A DNA stretch of 64,000 bases from Campylobacter concisus (GCF_003048595.2 NZ_CP049270.1:1612001-1676000), one strand, 5' to 3'; counted from the first letter of the stretch, positions 1 through 8,594 are shown. A program made the numbers and translations. The notes: generated by a model from the sequence alone, not told the origin.

Positions 1-1854
1 TTTCAAGCGCTTGTGGCTGAGTTTAAAGCCTACCGAGATGAGCTTAGAAAAAGTGATCACGAAAACCTTGAGGCCATAAAAGCAACCATAGCTAAATTTA
101 ACGCAAATGATGAGCTATTCTTAGGCGGCGCAAATATGATCGCTGATGATATGATAGGCTTTATAAAGAGCGATCTTTTAGTCTATGGCTTAAGCGTACT
201 TGCTCTTCTTAGCTTTAGTTTGTGGCTATTTTTCAGACAGGTTAGATGGATAGTTTTGCCGATGTTTATATGTGCCGTAAGTGCCATTTTTACGACCGGA
301 ATTTTTGGTATATTTGACTGGGAAGTGACGGTCATTAGCTCAAACTACATCGCACTTCAGCTCATCATTACCATTTCAACTGTGATTCATCTTGTCGTTA
401 GCTACCGAGAATTTTACGCAAAGCATCCAAAATATAGCCAAAATCAGCTAATTTATCTAACGCTTCGTGATAAATTCTCTCCATCTTTTTGGGCGATATT
501 TACCACGGTTATTGGCTTTAGTTCGCTTATGAGTGCTGACATAAAGCCAGTTATCATGCTTGGCATTATGATGAGCACTGGCATTAGCGTTTCGCTTGTG
601 CTTGCGTTTTTGCTATTTGGCGCGATAAATGTAAATTTAAATAAGTTAGCTCCTATTAGAACCTTTGAAAATAGCTTTAAATTTACAAAATACTGCGCAA
701 ATTTAGCTCTAAACTCAAGAAAGATCATCTACGTAGTTTGCGCTCTAGTTGTCTGTTTTGGCATTTATGGTATCAGCAAGATAAAGGTTGAAAATAGCTT
801 CATTGGCTACTTTAAAGAAAGTACAGAAATTCGCCAAGGAATGCAAGTCATTGATACCAAGCTTGGCGGCACGATACCAGTTGATGTGATAGTGAAATTT
901 AAAGAGCAAAAACAAGATAAAAATACTGAGCAAGATGAGTTTGAAAATGAGTTTGAAAGCAACGCTAAGGATGCGAAATACTGGTTTAATAGCTATCACA
1001 CAAGGGTTGCTGAGAAAATTCACGACTATTTAAAAGAGCAAAAATTTGTCGGACATGTAAGCTCACTAGCAACCCTTATAAAAGCCATAAAAGAGCTAAA
1101 TAACGGCGCGAGTGATGATTTTTTATTAGCTGCGATGTATGAGAAATTGCCACAAAATTATAAAAATATCTTATTAAGTCCTTATGTAAGCGTTGAAGAT
1201 GATGAGCTTAGATTTAGTATAAGGATCGTCGATAGTGACTCTGAGCTTAGACGAAATTTATTTCTAAAAGAGCTTAGAGAAGGGCTAGCACAGCTTACTA
1301 AAAATGACAATGTAAGCATAGAAGTTGTCGGCATGATGGTGCTTTATAACAATATGCTTCAAAATTTACTTAGCTCGCAAGTTGATACTTTTGGACTAAC
1401 TGTCGCTATACTTTTTGTCATATTTTGCTTTATCTTTAGGAGCATAAAGCTAGCAACCATTGCGATAGTTTCAAATTTAATCCCGCTTTGCACACTCTTT
1501 GGTGTGATGGGATTTTTTGGCATTCCGCTTGATGTGATGAGTATCACGATCGCAGCCATTAGCATTGGTATTGGCGTTGATGATATCATCCATTACATCC
1601 ACCGCTTTAAAGAAGAAATGCTTACAAAAAGTGTTTTTGAGAGCATTAAAGTCGCGCACGCAAGCATCGGATATGCGATGTATTACACATCATTCACTAT
1701 TTTTCTTGGCTTTAGTGTGATGATAACTAGCAATTTTATTCCAACTATCTATTTTGGCTTACTAACCGATCTTGTTATGGTTTTTATGCTTCTTGGCGCA
1801 CTAATCATCTTACCAAGCCTCATTGCAAGCTTTGTAAAAAAGAGCGATATTTAA
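1..1854 (+). CDS. RND/MMPL-type exporter, C-terminal part (partial)
   Basis: The frame is open from base 1 with no start in view, so the gene begins outside the window; 617 residues are visible. Two blocks of hydrophobic helices (about residues 55-215 and 455-610) flank a hydrophilic periplasmic loop. This is the sterol-sensing/MMPL half-repeat layout of RND permeases of the hydrophobe/amphiphile efflux-3 type. The motif GIGVDDIIHYIHRF near residue 525 matches the G-x-x-x-D-D membrane motif thought to carry the proton relay. It probably exports a lipid or hydrophobic compound across the inner membrane; the substrate cannot be told. The minus-strand BON lipoprotein follows 7 bases downstream in convergent orientation. 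Confidence 0.8.
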   Translation, partial: FQALVAEFKAYRDELRKSDHENLEAIKATIAKFNANDELFLGGANMIADDMIGFIKSDLLVYGLSVLALLSFSLWLFFRQVRWIVLPMFICAVSAIFTTGIFGIFDWEVTVISSNYIALQLIITISTVIHLVVSYREFYAKHPKYSQNQLIYLTLRDKFSPSFWAIFTTVIGFSSLMSADIKPVIMLGIMMSTGISVSLVLAFLLFGAINVNLNKLAPIRTFENSFKFTKYCANLALNSRKIIYVVCALVVCFGIYGISKIKVENSFIGYFKESTEIRQGMQVIDTKLGGTIPVDVIVKFKEQKQDKNTEQDEFENEFESNAKDAKYWFNSYHTRVAEKIHDYLKEQKFVGHVSSLATLIKAIKELNNGASDDFLLAAMYEKLPQNYKNILLSPYVSVEDDELRFSIRIVDSDSELRRNLFLKELREGLAQLTKNDNVSIEVVGMMVLYNNMLQNLLSSQVDTFGLTVAILFVIFCFIFRSIKLATIAIVSNLIPLCTLFGVMGFFGIPLDVMSITIAAISIGIGVDDIIHYIHRFKEEMLTKSVFESIKVAHASIGYAMYYTSFTIFLGFSVMITSNFIPTIYFGLLTDLVMVFMLLGALIILPSLIASFVKKSDI

Positions 1855-1861
1855 GCTAAAT

Positions 1862-2407
1862 TTATTTGATAACTTTGATGAACGAGTAGACATCGGCCAC
1901 GCCGTCAATGTGCTTAGCATACCAAATAGCATGTTTTTCTTGCTCAATGCTATCAACTACGCCGCTAAATACAACATCACAGCCAACTATGCTAACTCGC
2001 ACATTTGTACCCTCAACTATACTATCTTTAAAAAGATTTTGCTTTAAGTTTGTGAGAATTTTTAGACTATCGCATGGATATTCTGGCTTCTTGATACGAA
2101 GATAGGTATAAATTTTTCGCACACCATCTGTGCTTTTGGCTAGTTCTACTAGCTTATCTTCAAGCTCTTTACTATCAACAAGTCCTATCAGATAGGCATC
2201 TCCGTAAAAGACCTCAATCTCGATATCAATATTGCTAAGCCCTTTTGAAAATAAAATTTTGCTTTGCAATTTGCTTTGTATAAATTTATCTCTTGTGATC
2301 GAGTAAATACCACGTTTATCGCGTGAAATAGAGTACGCATCATATACATTTAGCGGTGCAGTTGCTGGGGAAAGAACCGAAGAACAAGAGCAAAAAAATA
2401 GAGCCAA
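1862..2407 (-). CDS. Small lipoprotein with two BON domains
   Basis: The 181-residue protein has two BON-like repeats (about residues 45-110 and 115-181), each with the V-x-G-x-V-(D/S)-S pattern (YLIGLVDSKEL and VVFSGVVDSIEQ). BON domains are usually periplasmic and help envelope or phospholipid stability. An upstream extension in frame supplies a hydrophobic leader ending in FFCSCSS, a plausible lipobox. The true start is therefore probably above the TTG at 2407. No ATG or GTG lies there; an ATT at 2432-2434 sits 6 bases after AAAGGA and may initiate. It is convergent with the RND gene and lies directly downstream, on the same strand, of the prophage integrase and antisense selC. Confidence 0.72.
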   Translation of the reverse strand: MALFFCSCSSVLSPATAPLNVYDAYSISRDKRGIYSITRDKFIQSKLQSKILFSKGLSNIDIEIEVFYGDAYLIGLVDSKELEDKLVELAKSTDGVRKIYTYLRIKKPEYPCDSLKILTNLKQNLFKDSIVEGTNVRVSIVGCDVVFSGVVDSIEQEKHAIWYAKHIDGVADVYSFIKVIK

Positions 2408-2494
2408 AAATGCAAAAATGCTAAATTTTGAAATCAGAAATCCTTTTGTAATTTCAAAAAGTTTATAGAAAATGGGCTAAAATTTATCTAAATC

Positions 2495-2503
2495 TGCTAG
2501 AAT
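2495..2503 (+). promoter_or_regulatory. Extended -10 promoter of selC
   Basis: TGCTAGAAT is an extended -10 box (TG-N-TAGAAT) ending 9 bases before the first tRNA base. Campylobacter sigma-70 promoters typically depend on such a -10 box with a weak -35. It lies on the host side of attL, so the prophage leaves selC transcription intact. Confidence 0.6.
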
Positions 2504-2512
2504 AACGCACAC

Positions 2513-2610
2513 GGAGGATAAAGTAATCTGGTGATGCTCACGGGCTTCAAACCCGATGACTGGGCGGTTGACCGTCTGGTGGGGAGTTCGATTCTCTCAT
2601 CCTCTCGCCA
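2513..2610 (+). tRNA. selC: tRNA-Sec (selenocysteine, UCA anticodon)
   Basis: The 98-nt gene has the marks of a selenocysteine tRNA: a long acceptor stem (GGAGGAT paired with ATCCTCT, first pair G-U), an anticodon arm CGGGCTTCAAACCCG with TCA in the loop, a long variable arm (GGGCGGTTGACCGTCT), a T arm with TTCGATT and an encoded CCA. It reads UGA as selenocysteine, as needed by formate dehydrogenase in campylobacters. It is the integration target: the 3' part from the anticodon stem onward is also the attL repeat, so the phage supplies an identical 3' half and keeps the tRNA functional. Confidence 0.93.
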
Positions 2611-2614
2611 CTCT
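2540..2614 (+). repeat. attL: 75-bp direct repeat shared with attR
   Basis: The stretch from the anticodon stem of selC to 4 bases past CCA is identical to 45001-45075. Bases just outside differ on both sides (C versus T before, T versus C after). This is the target duplication expected from a tyrosine integrase that crosses over in a tRNA anticodon loop, whose 5-bp inverted arms CGGGC/ (G)CCCG form the symmetric core. The integrase gene starts 25 bases away. Confidence 0.92.
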
Positions 2615-2639
2615 TGCCCTAACTTTTACCACCTTTTAA

Positions 2640-3875
2640 CTAAACGCCAACCCCCACGCCATCGCGTATATCATCAACATTGAGATGAACGTAGTGCAAG
2701 CTACTCTTAATATCCTTATGACCCATAAAAGCCATTAATTTATGAGCATTAAATCCCTTCAAACTCACTAACCTAGAAGCCACTGTATGGCGTAATACGT
2801 ATAGTCCGTGAGTGTTGTTTTCTCCCTTATATCCTAAATGGTTTCTTACAGCCCACCACATACGATTTGCTGTATCGTGGTTTAGATGAGTTATGGGGCA
2901 CTTGTTTAAGGGTAGGTCTTTGCAGTTATCATAAGCACCTTGAGATACCCAGTAGTAAGCCATACGAAGCACTTGGTCGTCTTTAGTTTCAGTAAAGAGT
3001 TTGCGAGCCTCTATTTTACTTACGCTCTTAGCTATTTCTAAGCGTTGTTTTATGGCTCTAAAAACCTCCATAACGTTCTCTCCACAAGGCAGTGTCCTGC
3101 TTTGTCCGTTCTTCGGAGCCCCTATGATAGTTCCAACACCTTTGTGCGTCTTAACTGCCCTAGAGATAGTGATAGTATCATACTCAAAACTAATATCCCC
3201 TAACTCAATAGCAAAGTATTCAGCAGGTCTTAGCCCAAGATTTGATAACACTATAAAGAGCTCATATAGCTCTACACTAGATAATGCTTTAGATTTCTTA
3301 GCTCTGTTATATAAAAACTCTTTAGCACTAAGTAGTTCATCATCTCTTAGAGCAGGTCTTTTGCCTACTACTTGCCTAGCTTGAAGTCCTTTGAAGTTCG
3401 GTTTAGATTTAAACTTAACTACTTCAAGGCCTTCAAGTATCCTAAGGGCTGTACCTAGAGCTACTAGAGATGAGTTAAAAGAGTGAGGCGAGTATATCTT
3501 ACCATTAACTCCTTTGTTTAACATCTTATCTTTTAGCTCGTATAAATCAGCTGTCGTAAGTGCAGATACTTCTTTGTCTCCTATGGCTTTTATAATCCTA
3601 TTTAGACACACTCTATAATGTGTTGTATCATCTAGGTACTGCCAGTATCTGTCGTGTAAGAAGTCTAAGGCTTCTGAGAGTTTCATACCACCTCTAGCTG
3701 AGCTTACATCAGTTTCCCATAACTCATCCTCAGCTTTGCCTTTGCGTATTCTTTCTTTCCACTCTTTTTCTAATCTTAGAGCTTCTGCTTTGGTGCTGTT
3801 GGGGTATCTCCTTTGAAACCTAACACCATCTATAAGAAAATCACTGCACCAAGTTCCACTCTTATTCTTATACAT
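2640..3875 (-). CDS. int: Phage tyrosine-recombinase integrase
   Basis: The 411-residue protein has an N-terminal arm-binding region (WCSDFLIDGVRFQRRYPN), a core-binding domain (about 65-165) and a catalytic domain with R216 (LGLRPAEY), R362 and H363 (LYVLRHT), H386 (GH) and the nucleophile candidate Y395 (LHYVH). The usual His of the H-x-x-R box is Tyr359, a change seen in some phage integrases. It should recombine attP with the selC anticodon arm. The gene is last in the early block and overlaps the preceding membrane-protein gene by 8 bases, so it is likely co-transcribed with it. Read-through would give antisense selC RNA. Confidence 0.95.
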   Translation of the reverse strand: MYKNKSGTWCSDFLIDGVRFQRRYPNSTKAEALRLEKEWKERIRKGKAEDELWETDVSSARGGMKLSEALDFLHDRYWQYLDDTTHYRVCLNRIIKAIGDKEVSALTTADLYELKDKMLNKGVNGKIYSPHSFNSSLVALGTALRILEGLEVVKFKSKPNFKGLQARQVVGKRPALRDDELLSAKEFLYNRAKKSKALSSVELYELFIVLSNLGLRPAEYFAIELGDISFEYDTITISRAVKTHKGVGTIIGAPKNGQSRTLPCGENVMEVFRAIKQRLEIAKSVSKIEARKLFTETKDDQVLRMAYYWVSQGAYDNCKDLPLNKCPITHLNHDTANRMWWAVRNHLGYKGENNTHGLYVLRHTVASRLVSLKGFNAHKLMAFMGHKDIKSSLHYVHLNVDDIRDGVGVGV

Positions 3876-4353
3876 CCTTACGCTCCTTTTTGCATCTTAA
3901 GCCCTTTGGCGTTCTAGTCTTTCTATCTAGCTCATACATATCATAGTAGTGCTGAAGTCTTTTGTAGATAGCATCAGCTCCACCATAAAGCTTTGCTTGT
4001 TTCTCTAGTATCCTTATAAGATACTCCTCATCGCTTTCCCCTTTAAGTCGTCTTGTGTAATGCCTAGATGGTTTAGGCTCTGTCTTTATTCTTTGTTGTT
4101 TTATTAGCCCTTTACGATAGTTTTCTATCTGTATTTCTGCTCCGGATATACCACAAACAAGCCAAACGCAAAACAACCCAAAGACACCCCAAGCATTATA
4201 CTTTGGAAACCATTGCATTTCCTCTACTATTGTGGCAATAATAAGCCCAGCCAAGAATAGCAGAAAGGCTATCTTAGGCACTCCAAAGGCATTAAACCCA
4301 AGAAACCTAAGCTCATCTTGTGTTAGCTCTTGCCCTAATACTTTGAGTTTCAT
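3868..4353 (-). CDS. Phage membrane protein of unknown function
   Basis: I do not recognise this 161-residue protein. Two hydrophobic segments (about residues 25-45 and 52-70) form a hairpin, followed by a basic, charged cytoplasmic tail of some 90 residues. It overlaps the neighbouring genes on both sides (8 bases with int, 4 bases with the upstream gene), so it is translated from the same messenger as int. It could be an early takeover or exclusion protein; that is a guess from position only. Confidence 0.7.
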   Translation of the reverse strand: MKLKVLGQELTQDELRFLGFNAFGVPKIAFLLFLAGLIIATIVEEMQWFPKYNAWGVFGLFCVWLVCGISGAEIQIENYRKGLIKQQRIKTEPKPSRHYTRRLKGESDEEYLIRILEKQAKLYGGADAIYKRLQHYYDMYELDRKTRTPKGLRCKKERKDV

Positions 4354-4742
4354 TTGCTTGCCCTTTCCTTGATTAATTCCTCTAGCAACTCTTGACTTCT
4401 TTCCTTATACTCTCTTGCATATTTGTCATAGAGGTTTATCATATCTTGATTAAAATCAGGTGTGTTGCCTAAGCCTAAAAGCACACGCTTTATCATTTGT
4501 TTCTCAGTTTCATTGAAAAAATCCTTACCACATTTAAATCCAATGTAATTTCCCTCTACTCTAAGAAAAGGAGGCGTAAGTAAATCTTTAGAAAACTTAA
4601 ACTCTTTCCACGTATCGGTTGGCTCATCCTTATATTCTAGCTTATTGCCTAAGGATAAATGGTGAATAAGATAAAGTCTATTCTGTCTATCCCCATCATT
4701 ATAAAACTCTAAAAGTCTAACGTCTAAAGGCTTCTTTACCAT
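4350..4742 (-). CDS. Hypothetical early phage protein
   Basis: The 130-residue protein is soluble, charged and rich in Lys/Glu/Tyr, with a helical C-terminus (YKERSQELLEELIKERASK). I recognise no family. It lies in the tightly packed early block, overlapping the next gene by 4 bases (ATGA), with an upstream GAGGAGATAGAG ribosome-binding stretch at about 4743-4754. Phage-like codon use (CTA, ATA, AGA) supports it being real. Confidence 0.65.
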   Translation of the reverse strand: MVKKPLDVRLLEFYNDGDRQNRLYLIHHLSLGNKLEYKDEPTDTWKEFKFSKDLLTPPFLRVEGNYIGFKCGKDFFNETEKQMIKRVLLGLGNTPDFNQDMINLYDKYAREYKERSQELLEELIKERASK

Positions 4743-4756
4743 CTCTCTATCTCCTC

Positions 4757-5581
4757 TCAGTTATACCCATAATAAAGCTTGCTATAATCAAAGCCAATCT
4801 CATCACCATAATACATACCATCATCTCCGTAGCATATAGCATCATCATAATAGCTGCATAACGTATCACAATCAGCCATAAACTCTTTACTATTTAAAAA
4901 CTCTATAATCTTACCAGTGCTAAGAGTTTTAAGAGTGTTAAGTGTTGCTGAAAAGTCTATAAACTCATTATGTGTATGCTCGTGCTGGTATCCTATTGAT
5001 AAGTTTATGCAAGCTATACCAAGAGCTCTTGCAAGGTTGCTTGCATCAGTAAAGCTCCCCCAGTCGCTATTATAACCCATAGCTTCAAAAAGGCATATTA
5101 ATTCTTGATTATCATAGCCATATAATGCCAGCTCATTACTACCCTTTCTATCAAGACCTATAAAAGAAGTAACGTTAAGCTCTTTAATAGTATTAACGCA
5201 TTTAGCACTCCCTTGTCCCCCTATCTCTTCATTAACAAAGAAGCCAAAGGCATAAGGCACACCTCTATCCATTAGCTTAAGAGCTATATAGCATCCGCAG
5301 CGGTCATCCCCACCTAAGCAAGCACAATCAGAGTTTGGTAATAAAGCTATATAGTTTCGCCTTACATATAAATCCCCTTTAGCTGGGGCTTTAGTGTTTC
5401 TAGCATCATTTATTGTGTCTATATGTGTGCATATAAGGGCATACTGCTTTTGTCCTTTTGGTGTAAATATAATACCCCCATCAGGTATAACAATCTTTTC
5501 ATAATCAACGTAAGTTAATCCATTTAAATATCTCCATAGGCTTTTTTGAGAATGTCCTAAAAGTTTTAATAAATCCCTCAT
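4757..5581 (-). CDS. Zinc-dependent M20/M28/M42-type peptidase-like protein
   Basis: The 274-residue protein carries the metal-ligand pattern of co-catalytic zinc exopeptidases: H53/D55 (CTHIDTI), D92 (LGGDDRCG), E118/E119 (FVNEEIGGQGS), D144 (IGLDRKG) and H202/H204 (YQHEHTHNEFID). The family removes N-terminal amino acids or splits small peptides. It is short for PepT or M42 enzymes and appears to lack the lid domain. A tyrosine/aspartate-rich tail (about 235-274, CYGDDGMYYGDE) recalls the acidic repeats of the protein at 6640-8061. A peptidase in the early block is unusual; it could process a host or phage protein or recycle peptides. Confidence 0.75.
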   Translation of the reverse strand: MRDLLKLLGHSQKSLWRYLNGLTYVDYEKIVIPDGGIIFTPKGQKQYALICTHIDTINDARNTKAPAKGDLYVRRNYIALLPNSDCACLGGDDRCGCYIALKLMDRGVPYAFGFFVNEEIGGQGSAKCVNTIKELNVTSFIGLDRKGSNELALYGYDNQELICLFEAMGYNSDWGSFTDASNLARALGIACINLSIGYQHEHTHNEFIDFSATLNTLKTLSTGKIIEFLNSKEFMADCDTLCSYYDDAICYGDDGMYYGDEIGFDYSKLYYGYN

Positions 5582-5814
5582 ATTCTTACCCCTCCAGTAG
5601 GTATAGCTCTATTATTGAGCATTATAAAATCCCTTGAGCTTACATATATTTCTCCAGCTGCATAAGCTGTCCTAAGCTCCCTAAAGTTTGTCTCTGGGCA
5701 ATGCTTTATTCTCTTACCACACATTGCCTTTACTCCTCCGCTATCATTTATATCAATAGCACCTTTAAAAACTGAGCCATCCCTTGATAATTTAAAATAA
5801 CCTTTAACAATCAT
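5578..5814 (-). CDS. Hypothetical small phage protein
   Basis: 78 residues, no family recognised. It begins with a beta-rich segment (MIVKGYFKLSRDGSVFKGAIDI) and overlaps its neighbours by 4 bases on each side, the stop-start overlap of a translationally coupled early operon. Confidence 0.6.
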   Translation of the reverse strand: MIVKGYFKLSRDGSVFKGAIDINDSGGVKAMCGKRIKHCPETNFRELRTAYAAGEIYVSSRDFIMLNNRAIPTGGVRI

Positions 5815-6155
5815 TGTGCTACCTCCTGCTTTAGTAAGTTTTCATTGTATATTTGCTTAATATATTTTAGTAACCCCATATTTTTTAGAGGGCTCTTTAT
5901 ATCCTTTAACCAAGCATCAAAAAGCCTTTCTCCCTCTTTGCTTATTATGTTTATATAAAAGTTTTCAAAGGCTACTTCGTCTTTGTAATAATGCCCTTGT
6001 AGTTTATCCAGCTTTTTAAAGAAAACCTTTTGGATATAAAAGGTATCATCTATAACATCTAGGTATAATCTGCCGTGTCCCTCGTGTCTTTGCTTGCCTT
6101 GTTTAAGCCTCCCATAAAAGGGGATAACTATATTCTTTTTTGTAAAAGTTTTCAT
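5811..6155 (-). CDS. Hypothetical phage protein
   Basis: 114 residues, basic at the N-terminus (KTFTKKNIVIPFYGRLKQGKQRH), then a mixed alpha/beta body. I see no known motif. It sits 3 bases after the upstream gene and overlaps the following one by 4 bases, so it belongs to the same early messenger. Confidence 0.6.
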   Translation of the reverse strand: MKTFTKKNIVIPFYGRLKQGKQRHEGHGRLYLDVIDDTFYIQKVFFKKLDKLQGHYYKDEVAFENFYINIISKEGERLFDAWLKDIKSPLKNMGLLKYIKQIYNENLLKQEVAQ

Positions 6156-6158
6156 AGC

Positions 6159-6650
6159 TTAGTCCTCCTTTGTTAATAGCTTTGTTTCTATGATGCGATA
6201 TATGCCACCTATATCCAAAGTCACTAGGGGTGGTAGGCTATCTATTTTATAAAACTCATAACCCCTTTCTGTCTTTTTTGATACCAAAGAGATAAGCCCC
6301 TCTTTTGTAAAGTTTAAGGTTATATGTCCTAAACCTCCCACGTAAACACGCTTAGGCTCAGTATCGAAAAGGTAAGCCTTACGCTCAGGGGCTGTAAAGT
6401 TAAATACCTCTTTTAGCAGGTTACAAAACCTGCTTGTAGTTACACTATAAAAACTATTATCAAAATATAATATATCTCTACCCTTTTTTATTACAAGTAT
6501 AGTTTTGCCGTAATCCTTTACAGTGTATGTATCCCGAATAAGAGTAGCCTCAACGTGTCCGCCATAAGTAAAATCTTTATAACCCCAAAGGGCTTTAATA
6601 AGCCCCTCTTTATTTCTTACTATCATAATGCACCCCTTATTAAAATCCAT
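6159..6650 (-). CDS. Hypothetical phage protein
   Basis: 163 residues, no family recognised. Several short beta strands alternate with Lys/Glu loops. The first ATG overlaps the upstream gene by 11 bases; an internal Met at residue 9 (MIVRNKEGL) is an alternative start that would leave a 13-base gap. Same strand and codon use as the rest of the early block. Confidence 0.6.
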   Translation of the reverse strand: MDFNKGCIMIVRNKEGLIKALWGYKDFTYGGHVEATLIRDTYTVKDYGKTILVIKKGRDILYFDNSFYSVTTSRFCNLLKEVFNFTAPERKAYLFDTEPKRVYVGGLGHITLNFTKEGLISLVSKKTERGYEFYKIDSLPPLVTLDIGGIYRIIETKLLTKED

Positions 6651-8061
6651 ATTTCTCTACAAGCTCGTCTAAAAGCTCGTCCGTCCAGTCGCTCATACAA
6701 TCCGCTAGGCGGTCTTTTAGGTCTCTAGCACTCCAAGAGGTTGGCACGTATTCATCTATTTCATCAATGAATATGGCATCGTCTATATGTATGTATTCAT
6801 CATCATAAGCAATATATGCTGCATTATCTATATGTATTCTTTTAAACTCCATGTCAGCATAGGGCACATAGTTTGGATTATCAGTAAACACCCATTGATT
6901 AGTCTCTATATCCTTAGCAATGCCACTATCGTGCTCAAAGGTTCGTTCGCCGATATAATCATCCTCTATGGTTGACCAAAGGGCATTATTTTGATGAATA
7001 TAGTCGCTTAAATAGTTACTATATACTGCCTCATCTCTGTATATGTAGCTATCTTCATACGATGAATATTCTGCATCTTCTTCGTCAATATCTTCATTGT
7101 AATAGCTACTGTATACTTTGTCATCATCGCTTAAAGCCTCTAAGTCTGTACCACCCAGTTCATCAACGTTTAAAAAGGCACGCTCAAAGCCATAATCGCT
7201 GTATAGCTCTTTTAGGTTATCATCTTGGTAGCCCTTATTGCTCCAGTCATAGCAATAAAGGTTATCCCCCCTAAGCATACTAAACGTATCAAGCCATGCT
7301 ATATTATGTATTCCTTTAGGGGCTTTAACATAAAAGCCCTCTGTATCAGGCTTTAAAGTATTGTTTTGCTTACCCCATAATAGGCTAATCCCCTCAGCCT
7401 CAAGAGCCTTTACAAATGCTATGCGGTCGTCGCTGTCGCCATAATAGAGTTTATCAGCCCAGCGAGTATTTAAATATTCATCTGTCGCATTATTAAAGAT
7501 TATGCCATTATTCCATACAATAGCCCTTGCAGCTATCCTTGAGCCTATACGTAATAATGCCATCTTTGCCATATTGTCTATACACTCAAAACGATGCCCC
7601 TTACCACTTTGACAAGAGCTAGGTAACCCCTCAAGGTTATATCCCTCAGAAACTTTTACAAACTCTAGTTTAGGCTGGGGCTTTGTATTTGTTAATAGCT
7701 CTATTAGTTTTTCATCAAGATTAGCAGCTTTGCAAAAATCCGCTTTTAAGCTGTCTTTGATTTTTGAAATTTTTGGCTCAAATCCTTGTTTTTGTTTAAT
7801 GTTAAATAATGTGCCATTACTCGAAACAAGATAGCAAGGGGCATTAAAATCTATTGTTGTGCGTATATGAGTAGGTATTCTTAAAAGCTCAAGGCTACCT
7901 TTAGCATTTTCTATTAATAGAGCTTTACCGCTGTATAGCATACCATCAATAAAAAACTCATTTTTACCGTCTTGGACTAGCTCACGCCATCCCTCAAAAG
8001 TACCACTTGTTAAGCTTTTGTAGATGCTTAAAGCCAAGTTTAATGTATCATTTGATAACAT
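6640..8061 (-). CDS. Large early phage protein with acidic Tyr/Asp-rich repeats
   Basis: The 473-residue protein has a globular N-terminal half including SSCQSGKGHRFECIDN and IAARAIVWNNG (about residues 148-190). From memory, a similar S-C-x-x-G-K / G-R-A-x-x-W pattern occurs in uncharacterised large phage proteins. The C-terminal part (about 310-435) is built of roughly 20-residue repeats such as YSSYEDSYIYRDEAVYSNY, DDYIGERTF and DDEYIHIDDAIFIDEIDEYV. It is the first gene downstream of the 2-kb control region and has a strong AGGAGGGG ribosome-binding site held in a small hairpin. Its role is unknown; the acidic repeats could mimic nucleic acid or bind a host protein. Confidence 0.7.
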   Translation of the reverse strand: MLSNDTLNLALSIYKSLTSGTFEGWRELVQDGKNEFFIDGMLYSGKALLIENAKGSLELLRIPTHIRTTIDFNAPCYLVSSNGTLFNIKQKQGFEPKISKIKDSLKADFCKAANLDEKLIELLTNTKPQPKLEFVKVSEGYNLEGLPSSCQSGKGHRFECIDNMAKMALLRIGSRIAARAIVWNNGIIFNNATDEYLNTRWADKLYYGDSDDRIAFVKALEAEGISLLWGKQNNTLKPDTEGFYVKAPKGIHNIAWLDTFSMLRGDNLYCYDWSNKGYQDDNLKELYSDYGFERAFLNVDELGGTDLEALSDDDKVYSSYYNEDIDEEDAEYSSYEDSYIYRDEAVYSNYLSDYIHQNNALWSTIEDDYIGERTFEHDSGIAKDIETNQWVFTDNPNYVPYADMEFKRIHIDNAAYIAYDDEYIHIDDAIFIDEIDEYVPTSWSARDLKDRLADCMSDWTDELLDELVEKYGF

Positions 8062-8068
8062 TTTATTT

Positions 8069-8084
8069 GCCCCTCCTAAAGGGC
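8069..8084 (-). promoter_or_regulatory. Hairpin enclosing the ribosome-binding site of the first early gene
   Basis: On the minus strand GCCC-TTTAGGAG-GGGC folds so that the AGGAG Shine-Dalgarno bases lie in the loop and stem edge, 8-15 bases before the ATG at 8061. It could modulate initiation of the first early gene. The stem is only 4 pairs, so this is tentative. Confidence 0.35.
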
Positions 8085-8281
8085 GTATTTAGTGCTATAT
8101 TGCACTTTATACAAGCGGATAAAATCCGCAACTTCCAAAGGGCTTAAGACGTTTTAAACTTGGTAGGTTATGGGCGTCTTTAGCCTCTTTTTTATATCTC
8201 TTTTAACATTATTTACAAAACCTTTTAGAAACTCTTTATAACCTTTTGGCTATCTCTAGGCTTTTTCAAGCTCCTTTTTGT

Positions 8282-8333
8282 TTTGTTGAGAGAATTATTG
8301 CATAAGTTAGCTTAAATAATTCTTAACAACAAA
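8282..8333. repeat. Long imperfect inverted repeat
   Basis: TTTGTTG-N2-AGAATTATT is mirrored by AATAATTCT-N3-CAACAAA across a 15-base centre. Sixteen pairs match, nine of them uninterrupted. It is AT-rich and has no T-run placement typical of a terminator, so it could be a binding site or replication-associated palindrome. Confidence 0.5.
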
Positions 8334-8411
8334 GAGAATTTATTTATTTTTGAAAAGAAAATACTTAAGAGACTAGCAAAGCACGATAACAATGCTATTT
8401 TAGCTATAAAA

Positions 8412-8427
8412 TGTAATGGTAATTACA
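8412..8427. promoter_or_regulatory. Operator-like palindrome TGTAAT-N4-ATTACA, copy 1
   Basis: A perfect 6-bp inverted repeat with a 4-base spacer, followed by GAATT. An identical pair of half-sites with a different spacer and the same GAATT follows at 8595. Two copies of the same dyad in non-coding phage DNA suggest binding of a dimeric regulator that I cannot name. Confidence 0.55.
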
Positions 8428-8594
8428 GAATTATTTTGGGGTGTTTGAGTAGATATTTAAGGCAGTTTTTGGGGTGTTTAGGCTTGTAGTGTATATGGTT
8501 GTGAGAGTGTATTAAGAGGGCTTTGGGCTTGCTCTTGGGTTGTTCGGGAGTGTTTGGGCTTTTATGGGAAAATAAAAATAAGTGAGATAAAAAG

